Shown here one piece after another: positions 30,479 through 35,088 of a stretch of 35,088 bases of DNA (position 1 is its first letter; every line of letters starts with the position of its first letter). The notes below the pieces were generated by a model, which worked only from the letters and a program-made list of their open reading frames with translations, was not told the origin of the DNA and did no database searches. Made by a program: the position numbers and the translations under genes. Location of the stretch: positions 1 to 35,088 of the forward strand of contig JAEZHJ010000023.1 in assembly GCA_023436925.1 (NCBI GenBank). The letters are read 5' to 3'. The stretch is from Actinomycetes bacterium (GTDB taxonomy: Bacteria > Actinomycetota > Actinomycetes > Propionibacteriales > Propionibacteriaceae).

Positions 30479-31405
30479 GTGACCGCCACCCGACGTACCG
30501 TCCTCGCTGTCCCCGGTTCCTCCGACCGCTTCATCGCCAAGGCCAGGGGCCTGGGCGTCGATGCCCTCTTCCTCGATCTCGAGGACGCGGTCGCGCCGGC
30601 GGTCAAGGTGGAGTCGCGGACGCGGATCGTGGAGGCGCTCAACGGCGGCGGCTTCGCCGCCGGCCTGGTCACCGTCCGGGTGAACGGCTGGGAGAGTCCG
30701 TGGACCTACGGCGACGTGATCGAGGTCGTCACCGGTGCCGGGGCGGCGATTGACGCCCTGGTGCTGCCCAAGACCCAGTCCGCCGCCCAGGTCCAGGCCC
30801 TCGACCTGCTGCTCACCCAGGTGGAGCACACCGCCGGCCTGCCGATCGGACGGATCGGGCTCGAGGTGCAGATCGAGGACGCCGTCGGCCTGCTGCACGT
30901 GGCCGAGATCGCCGCGGCGAGCCCCCGGCTGCAGTCCCTGGTCTTCGGGCCGGGCGACTTCATGGCGAGCCTGGGGATGGGTGGGCTGAATGTCGGCGCG
31001 CAGCCGGCCGGCTACCCGGCCGACGCCTTCCACCACGTCCTGATGTCCATCCTGGTCGCCGCCCGCGCGCACGGCCTGCAGGCGATCGACGGGCCCTATG
31101 TGGCGATCCGGGACCTGGACGGCTTCCGGCAGTCGGCCCAGCTCAGCGCCGCCCTCGGCTACGACGGGAAGTGGGTGCTGCACCCCGACCAGGTGGCGAT
31201 CGGCAATCAGGTCTACTCGCCCCGACAAGCAGATTTCGATCGCGCGCTGCGGATCCAGGCCGCCTATGCGCAGGCAACGGCTGTCGCCGGCGGCGCGGTT
31301 GGTGCCATTGTGGTGGATGACGAGATGGTTGACGAAGCGGGCGTCAAGCTCGCCGCTGCGATAGTGGCCCGTGGACGCGCGGCCGGAATGGAGGCGGTCG
31401 GATGA
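30479..31405 (+). CDS. HpcH/HpaI aldolase/citrate lyase (CitE-like CoA ester lyase)
   Basis: A 308-residue barrel protein of the CitE superfamily. It has LFLDLEDAVAP, VRVNGWESPW, the metal-binding glutamate in LEVQIEDAVGLL, FGPGDFMASLG with the metal Asp and the C-terminal GYDGKWVLHPDQV. Family members cleave citramalyl-CoA, malyl-CoA or similar esters using a divalent metal. The sequence is closest in feel to malyl/methylmalyl-CoA lyases, but the exact substrate is uncertain. Its last 60 codons use many A/T-ending codons including ATA, unlike the rest of the window. The stop overlaps the ATG of the next gene (ATGA). Confidence 0.85.
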   Translation: MTATRRTVLAVPGSSDRFIAKARGLGVDALFLDLEDAVAPAVKVESRTRIVEALNGGGFAAGLVTVRVNGWESPWTYGDVIEVVTGAGAAIDALVLPKTQSAAQVQALDLLLTQVEHTAGLPIGRIGLEVQIEDAVGLLHVAEIAAASPRLQSLVFGPGDFMASLGMGGLNVGAQPAGYPADAFHHVLMSILVAARAHGLQAIDGPYVAIRDLDGFRQSAQLSAALGYDGKWVLHPDQVAIGNQVYSPRQADFDRALRIQAAYAQATAVAGGAVGAIVVDDEMVDEAGVKLAAAIVARGRAAGMEAVG

Positions 31406-32301
31406 CCCAGCAGACCCCGAAGCTCGCGAACCTGTTCAAGCTCGAGTTCCCCCAGTCGGTCGGCAGCTTCGCCACCTACGAGGACGCCCAGAAGGCGGTC
31501 GACCACCTCGCCGATGCCCACTTCCCGGTGGAGAACCTGGCCATCGTCGGGACGGACCTGCGCTCGATCGAGCGGGTGCTGGGCCGGCGCACCTGGGGCA
31601 CGGTGATCGGCCAGGGCATGCAGAGCGGGCTGTCGACCGGCCTGCTGGTCGCCTTCCTGATGTGGATCCTGCAGCCGAACGCGAACTTCCTCGTCCTGAT
31701 CGTGTCGGCGCTGGTGATCGGCATCGTGATCGGGATCGCCTTCGCGGCCCTGGGTTACTGGATGTCGCAGGGCAAGCGCGACTTCACCTCGGTCAGCCAG
31801 ACCATCGCCACCCGCTACGAGCTGTTGAGCGAGCACAAGGTGGCCGGCCAGGCCCGGGAGTTGCTGGCCGCCCTGCCCGGTGCGCGAGCCGCGCTGTTCG
31901 ATCCCCGGCTCGGCCAGCAGCAGACCTACCCCGGCCAGCAGCCGCCCTACCCGGGTCCGCGGCCGCAGGCCGGCTACCCCGGAGCGCAGCCGCAGACGGG
32001 TTACCCCGGCGCGCAGTCACCCGCCGGCTGGAGCGGCGGCCAGCCGCCCACCCAGCCGCCGACCGGCTATCCCTCGGCGGGTTACCCGCCCGCGCCCTAC
32101 CCGGGCCCGTACGCCGGCGCGCCCTACCCGCCGCCCGGCTACTCCACCGGCTACGGACCGGGCCCGCAACAGCAGGCGCCGCAGCACCAGCCCACGCCGC
32201 AGCACCAGCCCACGCCGCAGCACCTGTCCGGGCCTGGCTACCCGCCGGAGTCGCAGACTCCGCCGGCCGCTCCGTCCCCGGACGAGCCGCGCCAGGGCTG
32301 A
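31402..32301 (+). CDS. general-stress-protein-like membrane protein with Pro/Gln/Tyr-rich tail
   Basis: A 299-residue protein. Residues about 20-60 (VGSFATYEDAQKAVDHLAD, VENLAIVG) form the start of a GSP17M-like domain, and two membrane helices follow (about 67-90 and 96-120). From residue about 175 the tail is low-complexity, rich in Pro, Gly, Tyr and Gln with repeated YPG and GYPGAQ-type motifs. It matches the family of mycobacterial Rv1234 from memory. The ATG overlaps the upstream stop, implying translational coupling to the CitE-like gene. Function unknown. Confidence 0.85.
   Translation: MTQQTPKLANLFKLEFPQSVGSFATYEDAQKAVDHLADAHFPVENLAIVGTDLRSIERVLGRRTWGTVIGQGMQSGLSTGLLVAFLMWILQPNANFLVLIVSALVIGIVIGIAFAALGYWMSQGKRDFTSVSQTIATRYELLSEHKVAGQARELLAALPGARAALFDPRLGQQQTYPGQQPPYPGPRPQAGYPGAQPQTGYPGAQSPAGWSGGQPPTQPPTGYPSAGYPPAPYPGPYAGAPYPPPGYSTGYGPGPQQQAPQHQPTPQHQPTPQHLSGPGYPPESQTPPAAPSPDEPRQG
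32182..32224 (+). repeat. 18-bp in-frame tandem repeat in the tail of the stress protein gene
   Basis: CAGCACCAGCCCACGCCG is present twice (32182-32199 and 32200-32217) with a partial third copy. It encodes a repeated QHQPTP hexapeptide and could vary in number by slippage. Confidence 0.8.
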
Positions 32302-32319
32302 CAGCTTCTCGACCACACG

Positions 32320-32360
32320 GCAGCGGGGGTGACCGACGGTTCGTCGGTCACCCCCGCTGC
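32320..32360. terminator. bidirectional terminator between the stress protein gene and trpB2
   Basis: A perfect stem of at least 18 bp (GCAGCGGGGGTGACCGAC and its complement) with a tiny loop lies between the two convergent stop codons. Confidence 0.9.
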
Positions 32361-32374
32361 TTGGTGCTTCAGGC

Positions 32375-33691
32375 TCAGCCGTTGCTCATCGAACCGGCCA
32401 GGAACTCGGAGTAGGCCGGCAGGTCGAGCTGGCCCGACCCGGAGACCCCGATCACGATCACCGGGGACTCGCCAGCCTCGGCGGCGGCGCGGGCCTGCCG
32501 CACCGCGCCCGCGATGGCGTGGTTGGACTCCGAGGCCGGGACGATGCCCTCGGCGCGGGCGAACAGCACCCCCGCCTCGAAGGCCTCCAGTTGCGGCACC
32601 GCGATCGCCGACAGCAGCCCCTCGTGGTAGCAGTGGCTGACCAGCGGAGCCATGCCGTGGTACCGCAGCCCGCCGGCGTGCACCGGGGCCGGCACGAAGT
32701 CGGCGCCCAGGGTGTACATCTTCAGCAACGGGGTGAGCCCTGCGGTGTCGCCGGAGTCGTAGCGGTACTCGCCCTCGGTCATCGACGGCGCCGCCTTCGG
32801 TTCGCAGGCGACGATGCTGGCCTGCGCGCGTCCCTCAAGGTTCTCGCGCAGGAAGGGGAAGGCGAGGCCACCGAAGTTGGAGCCGCCGCCGGCACAGCCG
32901 AAGACGTAGTCGGCGGCCTCCTCACCGAACATCGCCAGCTGCTTGACCGCCTCCTGGCCGATCACCGTCTGGTGCAGCAGGACGTGGTTGAGCACGCTGC
33001 CCAGGGAGTAGGCGGCATTCGGGTCGGTGGCGGCGGCCTCGACGGCCTCCGAGATCGCCATGCCGAGCGACCCTGTCGTGTCGGGGAACTGCTCGCGCAG
33101 CGCGCGCCCGGCCTGCGTCAGCTCCGAGGGGCTGGCCACCACCGAGGCGCCGAAGGTCTCCATCAGGTAGTGCCGGTAGGGCTTGCCCTCATAGGAGCTG
33201 CGCACCTGCCAGATGTCGCAGCTCAGCCCGAAGATCTGGGCCGCATAGGCGAGCGCAGATCCCCACTGGCCCGCACCGGTCTCGGTGGTGAGCCGGGTGC
33301 GGCCGTCCAGCTTGTTGAAGTAGGCCTGCGGCACCGCCGAGTTCGTCTTGTGCGAGCCGACGGGTGAGGCTCCTTCGTACTTGTAGTAGATCCGGGCAGT
33401 GGTGCCGAGGGCCTGCTCGAGGCGGTGGGCGCGGTAGAACGGGGACGGCCGCCACAACCGGTAGATGTCGTGCACCTCCTGCGGGATCTCGATCCAGCGC
33501 TCGGTCGAGGCCTCCTGGGCGATCAGGCCCATCGGGAACAGCGGGGCCAGGTCCTCGGGGGTCAGCGGCTGCTGGGTCCCCGGGTGCAGGTGCGGCGGCG
33601 GCGGGGTCGGGAGGTCGGCGACGATGTTGTACCAGTGGGTCGGCATCTCCGACTCGTCGAGGACTACCTTGGTCTGCTTCGGATCAGTCAC
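32375..33691 (-). CDS. trpB: TrpB2-type tryptophan synthase beta chain
   Basis: A 438-residue PLP enzyme of the TrpB2 subgroup (longer than TrpB1, with an N-terminal extension). It joins indole and serine to make tryptophan. The PLP lysine Lys115 is in SHKTNS, the phosphate loop is CAGGGSNFGG, and GASPVGSHK and HAGGLRYHG are TrpB2-typical. No trpA is present; TrpB2 enzymes often work without TrpA and may salvage indole. The GTG at 33691 is chosen because TAGAGT ends 7 nt upstream; an upstream in-frame GTG at 33700 overlaps that hexamer. Confidence 0.93.
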   Translation of the reverse strand: MTDPKQTKVVLDESEMPTHWYNIVADLPTPPPPHLHPGTQQPLTPEDLAPLFPMGLIAQEASTERWIEIPQEVHDIYRLWRPSPFYRAHRLEQALGTTARIYYKYEGASPVGSHKTNSAVPQAYFNKLDGRTRLTTETGAGQWGSALAYAAQIFGLSCDIWQVRSSYEGKPYRHYLMETFGASVVASPSELTQAGRALREQFPDTTGSLGMAISEAVEAAATDPNAAYSLGSVLNHVLLHQTVIGQEAVKQLAMFGEEAADYVFGCAGGGSNFGGLAFPFLRENLEGRAQASIVACEPKAAPSMTEGEYRYDSGDTAGLTPLLKMYTLGADFVPAPVHAGGLRYHGMAPLVSHCYHEGLLSAIAVPQLEAFEAGVLFARAEGIVPASESNHAIAGAVRQARAAAEAGESPVIVIGVSGSGQLDLPAYSEFLAGSMSNG

Positions 33692-33698
33692 GAGCGCC

Positions 33699-33704
33699 AC
33701 TCTA
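33699..33704 (-). promoter_or_regulatory. leaderless-type -10 (TAGAGT) of trpB2
   Basis: TAGAGT on the reverse strand ends 7 nt before the GTG at 33691 and decides the start. Confidence 0.5.
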
Positions 33705-33761
33705 GGGTCGTTGACTGTCCGGCGTCGCCGTGGCCATCGACCCGTGGGACGCCGACCGTCC

Positions 33762-33767
33762 TAGGCT
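33762..33767 (+). promoter_or_regulatory. leaderless-type -10 (TAGGCT) of the MOSC gene
   Basis: TAGGCT ends 6 nt before the ATG at 33774. Confidence 0.6.
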
Positions 33768-33773
33768 CGACCC

Positions 33774-34406
33774 ATGGCCCACCTGGAAGCTGTCTGCACC
33801 GGCGTCATCAGGCCGACCGCGCACGGCACGTTGAAGCGGACGGGGATCGACAAGCGACCCATCGCGGGCCCCGTCCGGCTGCACCGGTCGGGGGTGGAGG
33901 GCGACGAGATCGCGGACCTGAAGCACCACGGCGGCGCCGACCAGGCGGTCTACGCGTTCGCCCGGGAGGACTACGCCCACTGGGAGGCCGAACTCGGCCG
34001 GCCGCTGGCGGCGGGCAGCTTCGGGGAGAACCTGACCACGGTCGGGGTGGACGTCCAGGGTGCCCGGATCGGGGAGCGCTGGCAGGTCGGCCAGGCCGTG
34101 CTGGAGGTGTCCGACGTCCGGATCCCGTGTTCGGTCTTCGCCGGGTTCGTCGACGAGCCGGGCTGGGTGCGCCGCTTCACCGAGCACGGCGTGCCGGGCG
34201 CCTACCTGCGGGTGATCGAGCCGGGGACGGTGGCCGCCGGCGACCCGGTGCACGTCGTGGCGGTGCCCGACCACGACCTCACCGTCGGGTTCGCCTTCCG
34301 GGCCGGGACGACCCGGCCCGACCTGCTGCCCGCGCTGGCCGGCGAGCCGCGACTGGGCCGGGCGCTGCGCAAGCGGGTCGAGCAGTACCTGGCGCGCCAC
34401 GGTTGA
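33774..34406 (+). CDS. MOSC domain protein (YiiM-like)
   Basis: A 210-residue protein of the MOSC family with the blocks HHGGADQAVYAFAREDY, GSFGENLTT and the conserved cysteine Cys119 in RIPCSVF. MOSC domains bind sulfur or molybdenum cofactor derivatives; YiiM-type proteins work in the detoxification of N-hydroxylated bases. The role here is inferred from this family. ATG set by TAGGCT 6 nt upstream. It converges on the Xaa-Pro aminopeptidase gene. Confidence 0.9.
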   Translation: MAHLEAVCTGVIRPTAHGTLKRTGIDKRPIAGPVRLHRSGVEGDEIADLKHHGGADQAVYAFAREDYAHWEAELGRPLAAGSFGENLTTVGVDVQGARIGERWQVGQAVLEVSDVRIPCSVFAGFVDEPGWVRRFTEHGVPGAYLRVIEPGTVAAGDPVHVVAVPDHDLTVGFAFRAGTTRPDLLPALAGEPRLGRALRKRVEQYLARHG

Positions 34407-34411
34407 GCGGT

Positions 34412-34435
34412 CCGGCGGGACGGCTCAGCCGCCGG
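34412..34435. terminator. weak hairpin between the MOSC and Xaa-Pro aminopeptidase genes
   Basis: A 7-bp stem CCGGCGG / CCGCCGG with a 10-nt loop lies between the convergent stops. It is weak and lacks T-runs. Confidence 0.35.
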
Positions 34436-34438
34436 GCG

Positions 34439-35088
34439 TCAGTCGCGGGACCAGATGCCGGCGATCCAGGCCTCGACCTCGTCGGGGTGGCGCGGCAGGT
34501 GCGCCGAGAGGATCTCGCAGCCGTCCTCGGTGATCACGATGTCGTCCTCGATCCGCACCCCGATGCCGCGCAACTCCTCGGGCACCATCAGGTCGGCGCC
34601 CTTGAAGTAGAGGCCGGGCTCGACGGTGATCACCATGCCGGGCTTCAGTTCCCCGCCGCGGTAGTTCTCGTTGCGGGCCTGGGCGCAGTCGTGGACGTCG
34701 ATGCCCAGGTGGTGCGAGGTGCCGTGCACCATCCACCGCCGGTGCTGGCCGCCGGTCTCCGGGTCGAGCGACTCGGCGGCGGTGACCGGCAGCAGGCCCC
34801 ACTCCTCGAGCCGGGCGGCCAGGACGCCGATCGCCGCGGCGTGGACGTCACTGAACCTGGCTCCCGGCCGGGCCGCGTCGATGCCGGCCTGCTGGGCCTC
34901 CAGCACCGCTTCGTAGACCTTGCGCTGGGCGGGGGTGAAGGTGCCCGACACCGGCAGCGTGCGGGTGATGTCGGCGGTGTAGAGCGAGTCGACCTCGACC
35001 CCGGCGTCCAGCAGCAGCAGGTCGCCGGGCCGCAGGTCGCCGTCGTTGCGGATCCAGTGCAGCGTGGTGGCGTGCTCGCCGCCGGCGG
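34439..35088 (-). CDS. pepP: Xaa-Pro aminopeptidase (M24B), N-terminus cut by window edge
   Basis: The reverse strand is open from the right edge to the stop at 34439 (about 215 residues, C-terminal pita-bread domain). Metal ligands are visible: LDAGVEVDSLYTADITRT (two Asp), HHLGIDVHD (His), TVEPGLYF (Glu) and VRIEDDI (Glu). The enzyme removes N-terminal residues preceding proline. The N-terminal half and start lie outside the window, so the start at 34951 within the open frame is not real. Confidence 0.92.
   Translation of the reverse strand, partial: AGGEHATTLHWIRNDGDLRPGDLLLLDAGVEVDSLYTADITRTLPVSGTFTPAQRKVYEAVLEAQQAGIDAARPGARFSDVHAAAIGVLAARLEEWGLLPVTAAESLDPETGGQHRRWMVHGTSHHLGIDVHDCAQARNENYRGGELKPGMVITVEPGLYFKGADLMVPEELRGIGVRIEDDIVITEDGCEILSAHLPRHPDEVEAWIAGIWSRD

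Overview
This 35 kb window is a dense stretch of chromosome from a high-GC actinobacterium. Signs of this are a DUF222/13E12-type protein, actinobacterial DapC/DapD/DapE, the maltose-1-phosphate type glycogen enzyme GlgM beside GlgC, DUF3117, a DivIVA-like mini-protein and many GTG starts. A propionibacterial-type lineage is plausible but cannot be fixed from the sequence alone. I see 33 protein genes (two cut by the window edges), no tRNA or rRNA gene, no CRISPR array, no prophage and no intact insertion sequence.

Layout. 1-4.3 kb: truncated DUF222 protein, YaaA, a formate/nitrite-type channel, and a winged-helix (AlkZ-like) protein divergent from an ABC exporter. 4.4-16 kb: ABC exporter, pullulanase, transketolase, EamA permease, VanW protein and a GH13 alpha-glycosidase. 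16-20.9 kb: small SH3-like protein divergent from fdxA-dapC, then dapD plus a lytic-transglycosylase-like gene divergent from dapE. 21-24.9 kb: LOG protein, DivIVA-like protein, DUF3117, then divergent glgM/glgC. 25-32.3 kb: O-methyltransferase, free biotinyl carrier, dapA, tatB, MgtE-N/CBS protein with DUF1003, Mrp, CitE-like lyase and a general-stress membrane protein. 32.4-35 kb: TrpB2, MOSC protein and truncated Xaa-Pro aminopeptidase.

How the genes fit together. Two themes recur. One is lysine/diaminopimelate synthesis by the succinylase route (dapA, dapD, dapC, dapE) with cell-wall genes next to it (lytic transglycosylase-like, VanW). The other is alpha-glucan metabolism (glgC, glgM, pullulanase, GH13). 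From memory, gene order from fdxA to mrp follows the Mycobacterium tuberculosis Rv1177-Rv1234 region, although the sigE-rseA-htrA module expected between the O-methyltransferase and tatB is replaced by the biotinyl carrier and dapA.

The most striking pattern is regulatory. For 18 of the 33 genes a TANNNT -10 hexamer (most often TAGGCT) ends exactly 6 or 7 nt before the start codon, which is the geometry of leaderless mRNAs; three more genes have weaker versions. The remaining genes are translationally coupled or have a recognisable leader with a Shine-Dalgarno sequence. Other points of note are a perfect FadR/GntR-like palindrome filling the promoter spacer of the FNT channel gene, and a roughly 21-nt repeat family at two distant intergenic sites in opposite orientation. 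I found no obviously new multi-gene defence or biosynthetic system.
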